This document shows, piece by piece, positions 17,203 to 26,887 of a stretch of DNA of 64,000 nt. The position numbers and the translations under genes were made by a program. Each line of letters begins with the position of its first letter. Within the stretch, counting starts at the first letter, position 1. Below the pieces are notes generated by a model. It was not told where the DNA came from, made no database searches, and saw only the letters and a program-made list of their open reading frames with translations. The DNA is from Oribacterium sp. oral taxon 102 (GTDB lineage Bacteria; Bacillota; Clostridia; Lachnospirales; Lachnospiraceae). Location of the stretch: contig NZ_JABXYT010000001.1 in assembly GCF_013394775.1 (NCBI RefSeq), forward strand, positions 572,501 through 636,500, given 5' to 3'.

Positions 17203-18744
17203 ATGACAAAGGAACGAATAGTAGTATTGGATTTCGGCGGGCAGTACAATCAGCTGATTGCGCGCAGGGTCCGTGACGAGGGGGTCTACGCGGAGGTATA
17301 TTCTTCCGACATCGGACTGGACAAGCTTCGCGAAATGAAGCCCAAGGGCATCATCTTCACCGGCGGACCGCAGTCTGTCTACAAGGAGGAGAGCCAGCAT
17401 ATCGATCCGGCGGTCTTCGATATGGGGATCCCGATCTTCGGCTTCTGCTACGGCGCACAGCTGATCGCCTATGAACTCGGCGGCAGGGTGGAGACTGCGC
17501 CGGTGAGTGAGTATGGCAAGACGGACGTTACGGTGGATACCGCTTCGGTGCTGTTTCGGGAGGTATCTCCGATAACGAAGACCTGGATGTCTCACACGGA
17601 TTATATCGCGGAGGCTCCGGCGGGCTTTACTGTGACCGCCCGTACGCCGAACTGCCCGGTTGCTGCGATGGAGAATCCGGAGAAGCAGATCTATGCCGTG
17701 CAGTTCCATCCGGAGGTGCAGCATACCGCCGAGGGGCGGCAAATGCTGCACGCCTTCCTCTATGATGTCTGTCATTGCAGCGGCGATTGGAAGATGGACA
17801 GCTTCGTAGAGGATCAGATCCGTGCAATCCGGGAGCGGGTCGGAGACGGGAGAGTCCTGCTGGCACTCTCCGGCGGCGTGGATTCCTCCGTGGCGGCGAC
17901 GCTGATGGCGAAGGCGATCGGCAGGCAGCTGACCTGTGTCTTCGTGGATCATGGGCTGCTTCGCAAGAATGAGGGCGATGAGGTCGAGGCGATCTTCGGC
18001 CCGAACGGCAGCTATGAGCTGAATTTCATCCGTGTCAATGCCGGTGAGGAATACTTCGAGAAGCTGCGGGGCGTTTCGGAGCCGGAGCAGAAGCGCAGGA
18101 TCATTGGCGAGCAGTTCATCCGCATCTTCGAGCGGGAGGCGAAGAAGATCGGCGCGGTGGATTTCCTCTGCCAGGGCACGATCTATGCCGATGTCGTGGA
18201 GTCCGGTCTGGGCAAGGGGGCGGTCATCAAATCCCACCACAATGTCGGCGGGCTTCCGAAAAACATCGAGTTTAAGGAGATCATAGAGCCGCTCCGCCTG
18301 CTCTTCAAGGACGAGGTTCGCAGAGTCGGTCTGGAGCTCGGACTGCCGGACTACCTCGTATTCCGTCAGCCCTTCCCGGGGCCGGGGCTGGGCGTCCGCA
18401 TCATCGGGGAGGTCACGCCGGAGAAGGTGCGGATCGTACAGGACGCAGACTTCATTTACCGCGAGGAGATCGCGCGAGCCGGTCTGGATCGGAGGATCAG
18501 CCAATACTTCGCCGCACTCACCAATATGCGCTCCGTCGGCGTCATGGGAGATTTCCGAACCTATGATTATGCCGTAGCGCTCCGCGCCGTGGAGACAGAC
18601 GATTTCATGACAGCGGAGACCTCTGACATTCCGTTCGAACTCTTGCAGAGGGTGATGAACCGCATCGTGAACGAGGTGAAGGGCGTCAACCGCGTATTCT
18701 ATGACCTGACCAGCAAGCCGCCCGGGACGATAGAGCTCGAGTAA
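17203..18744 (+). CDS. guaA: GMP synthase (glutamine-hydrolysing)
   Basis: Converts XMP to GMP using ATP and glutamine, last step of de novo GMP synthesis. 513 aa, standard length. N-terminal class I glutamine amidotransferase with nucleophile Cys82 in FGFCYGAQ and the His/Glu of FHPEVQH; ATP-pyrophosphatase domain with PP-loop SGGVDSS at about 223-229; C-terminal dimerisation domain including [14 protein letters not shown] and ending PPGTIELE as is universal in GuaA. ATG after GGAGG. It is the last GC-rich core gene before the AT-rich island. A weak stem (AACAGCAACA/TGTTTCTGTT) follows the stop. Confidence 0.97.
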   Translation: MTKERIVVLDFGGQYNQLIARRVRDEGVYAEVYSSDIGLDKLREMKPKGIIFTGGPQSVYKEESQHIDPAVFDMGIPIFGFCYGAQLIAYELGGRVETAPVSEYGKTDVTVDTASVLFREVSPITKTWMSHTDYIAEAPAGFTVTARTPNCPVAAMENPEKQIYAVQFHPEVQHTAEGRQMLHAFLYDVCHCSGDWKMDSFVEDQIRAIRERVGDGRVLLALSGGVDSSVAATLMAKAIGRQLTCVFVDHGLLRKNEGDEVEAIFGPNGSYELNFIRVNAGEEYFEKLRGVSEPEQKRRIIGEQFIRIFEREAKKIGAVDFLCQGTIYADVVESGLGKGAVIKSHHNVGGLPKNIEFKEIIEPLRLLFKDEVRRVGLELGLPDYLVFRQPFPGPGLGVRIIGEVTPEKVRIVQDADFIYREEIARAGLDRRISQYFAALTNMRSVGVMGDFRTYDYAVALRAVETDDFMTAETSDIPFELLQRVMNRIVNEVKGVNRVFYDLTSKPPGTIELE

Positions 18745-18941
18745 CAGCAACAAATATGTTTCTGTTGTAAAATCGTTGAAAATACTGCATTTTAACGGCT
18801 CGAGAAAACAAAAATCTCCTGACTGATACTGTTTTGATACTAAAAGTAAGAAAAAGTAAGTCTGAAAGGGAGTTGTTGAATTGAGCGAGCTTTACAAGCG
18901 ATACTTATTGTTCAAAGGGCAATAAGGTAAGAAATAATAGG

Positions 18942-18974
18942 AAGCCTTCCATCGTTTTGGTGGGAGGCTTTTGT
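18942..18974 (+). terminator. Terminator-like hairpin in the guaA to CDF gap
   Basis: AAGCCTTCC pairs with GGGAGGCTT across an 11-nt loop, followed by a short T stretch. It lies in the 275-bp AT-rich gap that starts the acquired island. The gap also holds a 14-codon frame (TTG near 18881, ending KRYLLFKGQ) that looks like the tail of a lost gene. Confidence 0.55.
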
Positions 18975-19019
18975 GGAAATAGCAGGTGGTAAATTAGAAT
19001 TTGTGAAGGAGGATTGAAA

Positions 19020-20156
19020 ATGGAGAATAAGACAGTGCCAGTAAGTTTAGAAGAAAATCGCGATAAAGTAATCATTCGCACCAGTATCATAGGAATTCTG
19101 ACCAATATATTGCTTGCCGTTTTTAAGGCGGTAATTGGCATTCTATCCAATTCCATTGCCGTCACTTTAGATGCCGTGAATAATCTGTCGGATGCCCTGT
19201 CCTCTATCATTACGGTCATAGGGACGAAACTCGCCGGGAAGCTTCCCGACAGGAAACATCCGCTCGGATACGGCAGGATAGAATATATCAGTGCAATGAT
19301 TGTTTCTGGAATCGTACTCTATGCAGGCATCACGTCCGAGGTAGAGTCAGTCAAAAAGATTATTCACCCGGAAAAGCCGGATTACAGTATCATTTCACTC
19401 GTTATTATTGCCGTAGCCGTCATTGTCAAAATTATTCTCGGAAGATATGTGAAAGCAAAAGGCGAGCAAGTCAATTCCGGGTCTCTGGTTGCGTCCGGTT
19501 CCGACGCAATGTTTGACGCCATCCTATCTGGCTCCGTGCTGGTTTCTGCAATTATTTATATGCTGAGCGGTCTTTCACTTGAGGCATATGTAGGCGTTAT
19601 CATAGCAGGTTTCATTATCAAGGCTGGGATTGAGATGATGATTGAAACACTGAATGAAATCTTAGGTGTAAGGGCAGATAAAGAAAAAACAGACAGGATC
19701 AAAGAGCTGCTTTCTGATGAGCCGGAGGTACGAGGCGCCTACGATTTGATCATGTATAATTACGGTCCTGATAAAGATTTCGCTTCTGTTCATCTTGAAT
19801 TACCCGATACGATGACAGCAAAAGAAATCGATAAGCTGACAAGAAAACTGGAAAGAAAAATTTACAGAGAAACCGGCGTTGTTCTTGCCAGCGTTGGCTT
19901 GTATTCTTATAATACTGGCAACGATGAAGCTGCAGATATCCAGAAAGATGTCCGTGAGCGAGTTATGGCACATGACTGGGCTGTTCAGTTTCATGGATTC
20001 TATGTCGATGTAGAAAAAAAGGAAATGACCTTTGATGTTGTAATGAACTTCAATATTAAGCCAAAGGAAGGAATTCAAATCATATACGAAGAGATTAAGA
20101 AGGCTTATCCAGAGTACGATATTCAGATCGCACTGGATGTGGATGTTTCTGACTAA
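19020..20156 (+). CDS. Cation diffusion facilitator transporter
   Basis: A 378-aa inner-membrane divalent cation/proton antiporter of the CDF family (Zn, Mn or Fe efflux). Six helices over about residues 20-215, with the metal-site pattern DAVNNLSDALSS in TM2 and SDAMFDAILSG in TM5, then a cytosolic C-terminal domain. The TM5 site is D/D rather than the H/D of zinc-selective members, which may favour Mn or Fe; that is an inference. HPLGYGRIEY is the conserved loop after TM2. The ATG has AAGGAGG seven bases upstream. Codon use is distinctly AT-richer than guaA, in line with horizontal gain. A GC hairpin (AGCCCG/CGGGCT) follows the stop. Confidence 0.9.
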   Translation: MENKTVPVSLEENRDKVIIRTSIIGILTNILLAVFKAVIGILSNSIAVTLDAVNNLSDALSSIITVIGTKLAGKLPDRKHPLGYGRIEYISAMIVSGIVLYAGITSEVESVKKIIHPEKPDYSIISLVIIAVAVIVKIILGRYVKAKGEQVNSGSLVASGSDAMFDAILSGSVLVSAIIYMLSGLSLEAYVGVIIAGFIIKAGIEMMIETLNEILGVRADKEKTDRIKELLSDEPEVRGAYDLIMYNYGPDKDFASVHLELPDTMTAKEIDKLTRKLERKIYRETGVVLASVGLYSYNTGNDEAADIQKDVRERVMAHDWAVQFHGFYVDVEKKEMTFDVVMNFNIKPKEGIQIIYEEIKKAYPEYDIQIALDVDVSD

Positions 20157-20211
20157 AAGACAAAGCCCGGTTTGTCGGGCTCATTCGAAAAATTATATAG
20201 CAAAAGCACAT

Positions 20212-20442
20212 GTTAAGAGGGAGTATCCTAAACCGGTTTGTCGGCTGATCTATACGACAAACGCGATCGAGGGATTCAACCGCCAGCTGCGGAAAGTGAC
20301 CAAGAGCAAAACCATCTTCCCATCGGATGACAGTCTCCTGAAAATACTGTATCCGGCAATGATTGATATCGCGAAGAAATGGACAGGGCATTGTCAGGAT
20401 TGAGGTCAGATTCGTTCCCGGCTGGAGATCTACTTTGAATAA
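20212..20442 (+). pseudogene. IS256-family transposase, C-terminal fragment
   Basis: The tail of a Mutator-type (IS256) transposase: IYTTNAIEGFNRQLRKVTK is diagnostic, followed by DSLLKILYPAMIDIAKKW. The conserved end QDWGQI...LEIYFE is interrupted, as the Trp codon has become TGA at 20401-20403; the old stop is at 20440. Everything N-terminal of the signature, including the DDE Asp residues, is gone. Confidence 0.85.
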
Positions 20443-20635
20443 CGGCTGGAATCCAGACGTTATTTCTGACATCTCCGGGATGGCTGAAATGGCGTAACAC
20501 AGGGGTCTGAGGCGCGCAGCCCCTGACTCTGTATTGACATGCACAAATGCCGCGATATAATGCGGATAATGGGCAAAGCCGATATCATCAGTCTTGCCCC
20601 AGTGTATCAATTGACAAATCTTATATCAGTTTTTA

Positions 20636-20663
20636 GGGTTTACACAAAACTTGAAACTGTCTC
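20636..20663 (+). repeat. Terminal inverted repeat of the IS256-type element
   Basis: GGGTTTACACAAAACTTG is the typical outer end of IS256 elements, on the 3' side of the transposase remnant. The same end, in reverse orientation, occurs at about 63456-63480 at the border of the other IS256 element. The 194 bp between pseudogene and repeat contain no recognisable gene. Confidence 0.65.
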
Positions 20664-20736
20664 TTTATTTTTCATTTGATTTCCCTCAATATGCTCAAAT
20701 ATTCTTATTACTTTGCATCTCGATAAATGATTGGCA

Positions 20737-21147
20737 TTAAAACTTTTTCTTTTTGGCAGTTATCACAATGATGACTAAAAGAATACTGATGCCAACGCTG
20801 GCCATGATATATACCCCGTTATAAAATGAAAGGTACTGATTTAATAGTAAGGCCAATTTTCCCTCCGTATGCATGGCCTTCAACCCTTTTAATAAAACTT
20901 TTTCAATACAGCAAGGGATGATCAATGCTGAAATGTAAAAAATTCCACTATATCTTTCTGGCGACATGATGAGATATACTGCACATGCAAGATATGGAAT
21001 AACCGATAAACAAACTCCCGATATAGTGGCGTTCAAAAAGCCAAACGTAATAAAGATTATCCCAATAAGAAGATACATTAAAAGAATGATTATCCAGCTC
21101 ATAAGCATTTTCTTGAAATGATTCTGTTCTGCGGTTACTCTTTTCAC
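20737..21147 (-). CDS. Small integral membrane protein in the bce-type operon
   Basis: A 136-aa hydrophobic protein with about four predicted helices (LMSWIIILLMYLLIGIIFI, ISGVCLSVIPYLACAVYLI, FYISALIIPCCIEKVL, VYIMASVGISILLVIIVI) and a lysine-rich C terminus. Family not recognised. The GTG start is chosen because AAAGGAG is seven bases upstream, giving a 17-bp gap from the kinase stop; an ATG eight codons earlier overlaps that stop. It is the last gene of the operon with the ABC transporter and two-component system, so it may assist the transporter or act in bacitracin/lantibiotic immunity. Confidence 0.65.
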   Translation of the reverse strand: MKRVTAEQNHFKKMLMSWIIILLMYLLIGIIFITFGFLNATISGVCLSVIPYLACAVYLIMSPERYSGIFYISALIIPCCIEKVLLKGLKAMHTEGKLALLLNQYLSFYNGVYIMASVGISILLVIIVITAKKKKF

Positions 21148-21164
21148 ACATACGCTCCTTTCTG

Positions 21165-22205
21165 TTAACATTTTTTGATTTCCGGAAAAGATAAAATGAC
21201 TATTGTACCGCTTCCTGAATAAGATTGAATTGCCAAATCAATAGATAAATCTTTTGCCATTTTATTTGCAAGATACAGTCCCATTCCTGTCGAACGATTG
21301 ATATAGCTTCCTCTGTCTCCGGTAAAACCTTTATCAAAGACAAACGGCAGATCTGATTTTGGAATACCCAGTCCATTATCTATGATAGATAAGATAATTT
21401 GCTTTCTTTCCGCATCATGGCAAATCTGAAAAGTCAGAGTTGGTGTTCCCTCTTTCTTTACATACTTAACACTGTTATTTATTGCCTGACCGATAAGAAA
21501 CAATAATCCCTTTTTATCGGATAAAACTTTGAAATCAGCGGAAGGAAATATTATATCAAATCCGGCTTCTGTCAGCAGCGATTGATGTTCCTCTGTCACC
21601 TCTTTGCATATAGACAGAAGAGAGACAGACTCCCAGTAATAATCCTTGTGATCAGTTCCCAGACGAGAGAAGTACATGATCTGTTCTACATTCTGCTGTA
21701 TATGATCTTTAATGTATTGCATTCTCTCAAATACATCAGGTGTCATTTCTTCTTTTCGATTATCCAGCACCAACGCCATTAAAGCTAATGGCTCCTTTAT
21801 TTCATGAACCCATTTTTCGATATATTCTTCATAATCCGCGATCTGATTCCTGCTCTGGGCAAGTTTATCATGCTGTTTTCGCAAATGTGTCCCAAGGATA
21901 TGAATAAATGGATGAAGAATTTCCGGTGCACTTTCACATAATGCATATTCATTTTCATCATCCGGTTCCGGTAAAAAATGTCGGAAAGCATTTTCCCGCT
22001 TTTTATACTGATATAGGAATATGCTTACCGGGACTAAAAGAGTGATGGCAGAAACCAACAGCATCAACCTGATTAAAACCGCAAATGATTTCGGATATGC
22101 CAGCCATGCAAACAGAATAAACATGATGTCCATCCACAATACGGCAAATATCCATTCCCTATAGGACGAAAAATAGTCCCTGATAACCCGTAATTTATTC
22201 CTCAT
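21165..22205 (-). CDS. BceS-type intramembrane-sensing histidine kinase
   Basis: A 346-aa sensor kinase with two N-terminal helices (about 17-36 and 42-64) separated by only a few residues and no extracellular sensor, the hallmark of intramembrane-sensing kinases. Phospho-acceptor His134 lies in EKWVHEIKEPLAL; the ATPase has the N box QAINNSVKYV, DNGLGIP and GMGLYLA. Such kinases take their stimulus from the flux of a partner BceAB transporter, encoded just upstream. Overlaps the response regulator gene by 11 nt. Confidence 0.9.
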   Translation of the reverse strand: MRNKLRVIRDYFSSYREWIFAVLWMDIMFILFAWLAYPKSFAVLIRLMLLVSAITLLVPVSIFLYQYKKRENAFRHFLPEPDDENEYALCESAPEILHPFIHILGTHLRKQHDKLAQSRNQIADYEEYIEKWVHEIKEPLALMALVLDNRKEEMTPDVFERMQYIKDHIQQNVEQIMYFSRLGTDHKDYYWESVSLLSICKEVTEEHQSLLTEAGFDIIFPSADFKVLSDKKGLLFLIGQAINNSVKYVKKEGTPTLTFQICHDAERKQIILSIIDNGLGIPKSDLPFVFDKGFTGDRGSYINRSTGMGLYLANKMAKDLSIDLAIQSYSGSGTIVILSFPEIKKC

Positions 22206-22875
22206 TCTTTCTCAGACGATATCCTTTCCCACGTATGGTTTCAATCCGATCATCCAATCCCATATCTTTCATGTCTCTTCGGAGACGGGTAATGTTAACC
22301 TGCAGTGCATTTTCATCAATATATATATCCGTCCCCCACAATTCTCTTGCAAGTATATCTTTGACAACCATATCAGGGAAGTGTTTCAACAAAGAAAGAA
22401 GCAGCTTCCCTTCATTTGGAGGAAGAACAAAGGAATGCTCTTTTGTGTAAACAGTAAAGGTACAGGAGTCCAGATGAAAGTCACCGCCATTGACCAGCCC
22501 TTTCCGCTTCACCTGATCAGCTCTATTTAGAAGATTTTCAATACGTGCTAATAAACGTCTGGAATTACAAGGCTTTGTAAGGTATTCATCAGCGCCTAAC
22601 CCAAGAGCGTGTAACTCATCCTGCAGCCTGTCTCTTGCCGTTAATATCAAAATAGGCCAAATTCCAATTCCATTCAGTTTCCTGCATATTTCAAAACCAG
22701 ATTGAACAGGAAGGTTAATGTCCAGTAATGTCAAATCTGGAGACCTTTTTTTAATTTGTTCCGAAATCAAGTTGAAATCCGTTATAGAATCCACTTCATA
22801 GTTGCTTTTTTTCAGAAGCCGCTCCAGTTCCTCTCTCATATAAATATCATCTTCAACAATTACAATGCGCTTCAA
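22195..22875 (-). CDS. BceR-type response regulator (OmpR family)
   Basis: 226 aa. Receiver domain with the acidic pocket VEDD at the N terminus, phospho-acceptor Asp52 in LTLLDINLP and the conserved Lys in LTKPCN; winged-helix DNA-binding domain at about 130-226 (ALQVNITRLRRDMKDMG, TIRGKGYRL). It likely activates the operon promoter in response to the cognate kinase. Lies 24 bp after the permease gene. Confidence 0.92.
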   Translation of the reverse strand: MKRIVIVEDDIYMREELERLLKKSNYEVDSITDFNLISEQIKKRSPDLTLLDINLPVQSGFEICRKLNGIGIWPILILTARDRLQDELHALGLGADEYLTKPCNSRRLLARIENLLNRADQVKRKGLVNGGDFHLDSCTFTVYTKEHSFVLPPNEGKLLLSLLKHFPDMVVKDILARELWGTDIYIDENALQVNITRLRRDMKDMGLDDRIETIRGKGYRLRKNEE

Positions 22876-22899
22876 AATTGACCACCTTCTTAAATTTCA

Positions 22900-25026
22900 T
22901 CAGGAATTGGGTTTCCACTTCAGTTCGGTTATTTCTTTGTCTGCCGTTTTTGCAATCACGAATGCATAGATTGTAAGTACAAGAATGACGATTCCGAACA
23001 GAAGCAGATTCATCCGGTTCATTGCTGCGGTCTGGTTCTTCACAGGAGCCATATCCTTTTCCATTAGCTTCATTCCGACAAATCCACTGACGCAGGCAGG
23101 CAGCAAAGGAATCATAAAATAAATCCGAACCTGCTTATAGATGGATTTTTTTATCTGTTTACGCCTTGTTCCAAGGAAGGAAAGGATCAAATACCTTTGC
23201 TTTGTTGTCTGCATTTGTGTCAGAAAATGTAACGCAAGCAAAGCACACGCAATGATCAGCAACATAAATCCCAGATACAGTGTGATATAACTTCCTGTGA
23301 CGGCACGGAATAATTGTCTGCCAAAGTTATTCAGATAACTCTCATATGTGAATCCGGAGGAATACAAAATATTATTGACCTTCATAATGGAAGAAATCAT
23401 TCCATCAGTTTTAAAAAGGCTTTTCGGTACACAGAAATTCCAATAAATTTCAACGGTATCAGAATTTACATATTTCTGATATACGTTGTCCGGAACAATC
23501 AAAGCAGTGCTTACCCTGGCGTTCCTGTCCGCCGTCAATCCCTTCATTGGAACGGATGACACAACGGAATAAACATCTTCCCCGATTTTAATTTGAGATT
23601 CTTTCTCTGAATCTGTTGCGATTTGTGTCAGTTTTTTTTGTACATCATCTAATATTGATTCGGAAAAATCCGGATTTATATAAAGCACACACTCATGATC
23701 AGATAGTTGAAGCATTTGTTCCCCGGCAGAGTCCAGTAGCTGGTTGTATTTTGAAATCGGGATCAGCTTTGGAGAAGATCCTGTTTCATCTATAATGGAT
23801 AAAAGATTTAGTTCTGCTGCTTGATCAGGTCCTGTATAATAGCCGTTTGAATCAGCTGTGTTGGGATCTACTGCGCCCTTTGGGAGTGCAGAAACAACCT
23901 GTTTACGCAGTTCTGACCAATCAACGGTTAGACTGCTCTTTATTTGGCCAGTTTCCATTTGATTCAATCCGGACACATATGGCTTCATTTTTTCGGAGGA
24001 CAAATATTCTTTTATATCTTTATCATTCCCATATACCGTAAAATCATAAACATCCGTGCTGCGGTCAAGCGCATTTCTATAGATGGATAAATACATGGGG
24101 CATGCGGAAATGAACATCAGTGTAAGCGCCATCAGAATAGAAGCTGCCGAAATAGAGATATATTTATTGGTGACATTTTCCTGAAGCTGTCGCAAAGTAA
24201 ACGTGTAAAGCCCATGCGTGGATTTTTCCCTTTTTAAAGTTGCAAGCAGGCTTAGCAGTCTTGAAGATCCGCAAATCAAAAGTATCGTACCGGTAATCCC
24301 TGTTAATACAACAAGCAAAAAGATCATTCCACCTGCATCTGTCAGATGGTTCCATAATAACCAATAAGTTATAAGCAGCAAAGCAATACCTGTGATCAGC
24401 GCGAAGGCATTTTCCTTGATTTTTCCGGTTTTGTGTTTCTTCTCTGCGTTCCCGTAAAGCAGAGAAAACAGTTCCTGATGAAAGAGGCGACTGCCCAAAA
24501 AAGCGAGAGCAACAGCCTGTATCACAAGAAAACCGATCGTTGTCCAAAGAACTGCTGATATAGAGAAACTGGATTGGTGTGAAATGATTCCCTGACCAAT
24601 CAGACGCGATGTTACCAGACTGACTATTTCAGACAAAAATCCCCCGCAGATAATTCCTGGAAAAATGGAGAATATTGCGGATAAAAGTGCCTCCTCCATA
24701 AGATATAAAAACAGCTGCTTCTTTTTCATACCAAAGAGAAGGTAAAGACCTAATTCTCTGCTTCGGCATTCTAATTGATATTTATTGGCAAAAATAACCA
24801 GAAAAAGAACAAACAGTAAGGCTGATATATATACCGCAGGCATAATTGCAGCAAGGAGTCGATTCACTGCGCTGCTTTCAAACTTACGGAGAAACAGCAT
24901 GACATCCTGACGCCCAAGAGATAATGCAATATAACAGGCAGCAATGGCAATGACCATGGTAAGAAAATAAATCAGATTGTCATGACGGTTTTTTTTGACA
25001 TTTCTCAAGATTACTTTAAAGGACAT
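22900..25026 (-). CDS. BceB-type ABC transporter permease (FtsX-like)
   Basis: A 708-aa permease with the BceB architecture: about ten helices, FtsX-like domains at both ends, and one large extracellular domain of roughly 200 residues (about 320-530, from ALDRSTDVYDF onward) between TM7 and TM8, the site thought to bind lipid II-cycle peptide antibiotics. With the adjacent ATPase it forms a detoxification and sensing transporter. ATG chosen after GGAGGG, overlapping the ATPase stop by 11 nt; a GTG two codons earlier is possible. Confidence 0.9.
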   Translation of the reverse strand: MSFKVILRNVKKNRHDNLIYFLTMVIAIAACYIALSLGRQDVMLFLRKFESSAVNRLLAAIMPAVYISALLFVLFLVIFANKYQLECRSRELGLYLLFGMKKKQLFLYLMEEALLSAIFSIFPGIICGGFLSEIVSLVTSRLIGQGIISHQSSFSISAVLWTTIGFLVIQAVALAFLGSRLFHQELFSLLYGNAEKKHKTGKIKENAFALITGIALLLITYWLLWNHLTDAGGMIFLLVVLTGITGTILLICGSSRLLSLLATLKREKSTHGLYTFTLRQLQENVTNKYISISAASILMALTLMFISACPMYLSIYRNALDRSTDVYDFTVYGNDKDIKEYLSSEKMKPYVSGLNQMETGQIKSSLTVDWSELRKQVVSALPKGAVDPNTADSNGYYTGPDQAAELNLLSIIDETGSSPKLIPISKYNQLLDSAGEQMLQLSDHECVLYINPDFSESILDDVQKKLTQIATDSEKESQIKIGEDVYSVVSSVPMKGLTADRNARVSTALIVPDNVYQKYVNSDTVEIYWNFCVPKSLFKTDGMISSIMKVNNILYSSGFTYESYLNNFGRQLFRAVTGSYITLYLGFMLLIIACALLALHFLTQMQTTKQRYLILSFLGTRRKQIKKSIYKQVRIYFMIPLLPACVSGFVGMKLMEKDMAPVKNQTAAMNRMNLLLFGIVILVLTIYAFVIAKTADKEITELKWKPNS

Positions 25027-25795
25027 TTGCACTCCCTCCTCCCATTTGAGCCATCACCTGCATAATCCGTTTATAGAAATCTTCGCGCGACTCTTCCGGC
25101 TGTTGTTTCCGGAGTTCGTGGAAAATAATTCCATCCTGGATAAATAGGATTCTGCTGCAAAAGCTGGCCGCGTTGGGATCATGAGTCACCATCAGAATCG
25201 TACATCCTCGTTTCTGATTCATTTCATGCAGCTTTTCCATAAGCTGTCTGGCCGATTTTGTATCCAAAGCTCCTGTTGGTTCATCTGCCAGAATGATGGA
25301 AGGGTCAGAAATTAGACAGCGTGCTGCCGCAACCCGCTGCTTCTGTCCTCCTGACATTTGAGATGGAAATTTTGAAAGAACCTCTCTGATTCCTAAAAAT
25401 TCAGCAATTTCGATTACTTTTTTTTCTGCCTCGGATACCTCTGTATTGTGAATGGAGAGAGGAAGAAGGATATTCTCTTTTCCGGTCAGGTTATCAAGAA
25501 GGGCAAAATCCTGGAACAGATAACCAATTTTATTTCCCCGATATTCTGCAAGATCATTTTCATCAAACGCACTGATGCTTGTTCCAGAGAGCAGGATCTG
25601 TCCTGATGTAGGTCTGATTATTGTTGCGATGCAATTCAGCAATGTCGTTTTTCCAGAACCGCTTGCTCCCATAATTCCCAGCAGTTCCCCCTGCAAAACA
25701 TTAAAGGTAATCCCTTTTAATGCTTTGGCTGAAACTCCATCTTTCTCATATGATTTATGCAGGTTCTGTACTTCTAACAACTTTTCCTGATTCAT
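25016..25795 (-). CDS. BceA-type ABC transporter ATP-binding protein
   Basis: 259 aa, MacB/LolD-like ATPase. Walker [10 protein letters not shown] at about 43-51, Q-loop LFQDFALL, signature MSGGQKQR, Walker [14 protein letters not shown]-loop VTHDP. Members pair with BceB permeases to confer resistance to bacitracin or lantibiotics; the exact antibiotic cannot be read from sequence. First gene of a five-gene operon running ATPase, permease, regulator, kinase, small membrane protein. Confidence 0.93.
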   Translation of the reverse strand: MNQEKLLEVQNLHKSYEKDGVSAKALKGITFNVLQGELLGIMGASGSGKTTLLNCIATIIRPTSGQILLSGTSISAFDENDLAEYRGNKIGYLFQDFALLDNLTGKENILLPLSIHNTEVSEAEKKVIEIAEFLGIREVLSKFPSQMSGGQKQRVAAARCLISDPSIILADEPTGALDTKSARQLMEKLHEMNQKRGCTILMVTHDPNAASFCSRILFIQDGIIFHELRKQQPEESREDFYKRIMQVMAQMGGGSANVL

Positions 25796-25836
25796 AAAAT
25801 GCCTCTCTTTCGATATTTATTGTTCTTAATAAGGTG

Positions 25837-25882
25837 AGTATATTTCACAGGGACCTGTTTAGCCACTTACAATGTTTGTAAG
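25837..25882 (-). promoter_or_regulatory. Candidate bce-operon promoter with operator dyad
   Basis: CTTACAA at 25866-25872 and TTGTAAG at 25876-25882 form a perfect 7-bp dyad with a 3-nt centre. On the minus strand a TATACT hexamer (25837-25842) lies downstream with a poor -35 (TGGCTA) 17 bp before it, next to the dyad. A weak -35 beside a dyad suits activation by the BceR-type regulator encoded in the operon; BceR-type sites have been described as ACA/TGT dyads of this kind. The match is by eye. Confidence 0.5.
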
Positions 25883-26072
25883 GTTTCACGGACTGGTGAT
25901 ATGTGTTCAAAATGTATACAAATTTCTGCGCGATTTTGCTGACCTCATGATTCGCATGATCTATGTACTTTCCCCATTCGCTGTAAATCGTTTCTCCAAG
26001 CTTGTGAGGATCAATGATGAATGTATCTTCAGCACCGGCAGCCTTAGGAAATTTGTCGATTTGTTGATGAAT
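25845..26072 (-). pseudogene. Unidentified gene fragment, C-terminal
   Basis: A 75-codon open frame that reads like genuine protein (DTFIIDPHKLGETIYSEW, then KYIDHANHEVSKIAQKF and ILNTYHQ) and stops at 25845-25847. It has no start and joins the ISLre2-like fragment in another frame near 26070. Family not recognised; probably the tail of a gene lost in a deletion. The bce operator dyad lies inside it. Confidence 0.35.
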
Positions 26073-26335
26073 AAGGTCTTACGATACTGGACAGTACCCA
26101 AAGAAGTGACCAGCTGCTTCGAATCCTTCCGGACAACGTTCCATTTCTCAGACCGCTTCGGACTTTTTCGGATAGCCTCATCATAGTTTTCCGGTGTTTC
26201 AGTAATTACATCAAGCCCCGGACGGAGCACAATCTCTTTGATGGCATAAATGAAATCCGCCATATCTTTGGTTCTGATGAATTCATCCTCGGCTTTTCTG
26301 AGATTTTTAATGCCTGCCGTTTCAAACCAAATGGC
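26070..26335 (-). pseudogene. ISLre2-like (UPF0236) transposase, N-terminal fragment
   Basis: The readable part runs through EDEFIRTKDMADFIYAI, NYDEAIRKSPKRSEKWNVV and SKQLVTSLGTVQYRKTLF, which resembles the N-terminal region of ISLre2/UPF0236 transposases. The frame changes into unrelated sequence after LFINK, and the catalytic part is absent. Family assignment is from memory of the motif RKD-K-L-TSLG-V-Y-RT-F. Confidence 0.6.
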
Positions 26336-26359
26336 CGTTTTCTATTTTATTGGCTGGAC

Positions 26360-26779
26360 CTATCCTGCAAAAGCTTTACGCTGGCATACTCCCGATGCAT
26401 AGAGTTTGCCATCCTTCGTCGGGATCTTAGTAATATCCGTGACGCATTTCTTAAGCGGCTTCTCAGAACGAAAATTGCGTTTTAGAAGATCATCGGACTT
26501 CCTGGCATTTTTATCCGTCTTCGTGATCCCGTTTGCTTTCCGCTGCGCTCTGTGGCGTAGTCCGATCCCATCCATGATCCTGTAGACGCTCCTCTCGCCG
26601 GGGATTTTTGCTTCTGGATACTTTAGCTTCGGTGCATCATGCATCCGGCTGCGGCCGTAGGTATCCCGGTGCTTTAAGAAGCAGTAGAAGCCCTGCCGGG
26701 AAATATGAAGCACACTGCAATAAAACGCGATCTTTCCCTTTCTCCGGCCGCCGTCCGTCTTTCGGTCAAGGAACCGCAT
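26360..26779 (-). pseudogene. IS3-family transposase OrfB, truncated
   Basis: 139 codons covering the N-terminal helix-turn-helix (HTH_21-like: YGRSRMHDAPKLKYPEAK, SVYRIMDGIGLRHRAQRK) and only the first catalytic Asp of the DDE domain (KKCVTDITKIPTKDGKLYA). After that the sequence departs and stops, so the second Asp and the Glu are lost. No orfA is recognisable upstream. Confidence 0.8.
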
Positions 26780-26887
26780 CCTCAGACCTTTGGAGACTTC
26801 CGGTAAGCTTACTCTGTCCGGAATTCTGATCAGCCTTGACGACAGAGGTCGAAATATGGCACAATATGACCACCTGAAGGAAAAGCC

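Noticed and set aside
17164..18753. 529-codon minus-strand frame over guaA
   Set aside because: Antisense shadow; guaA is complete and unmistakable.
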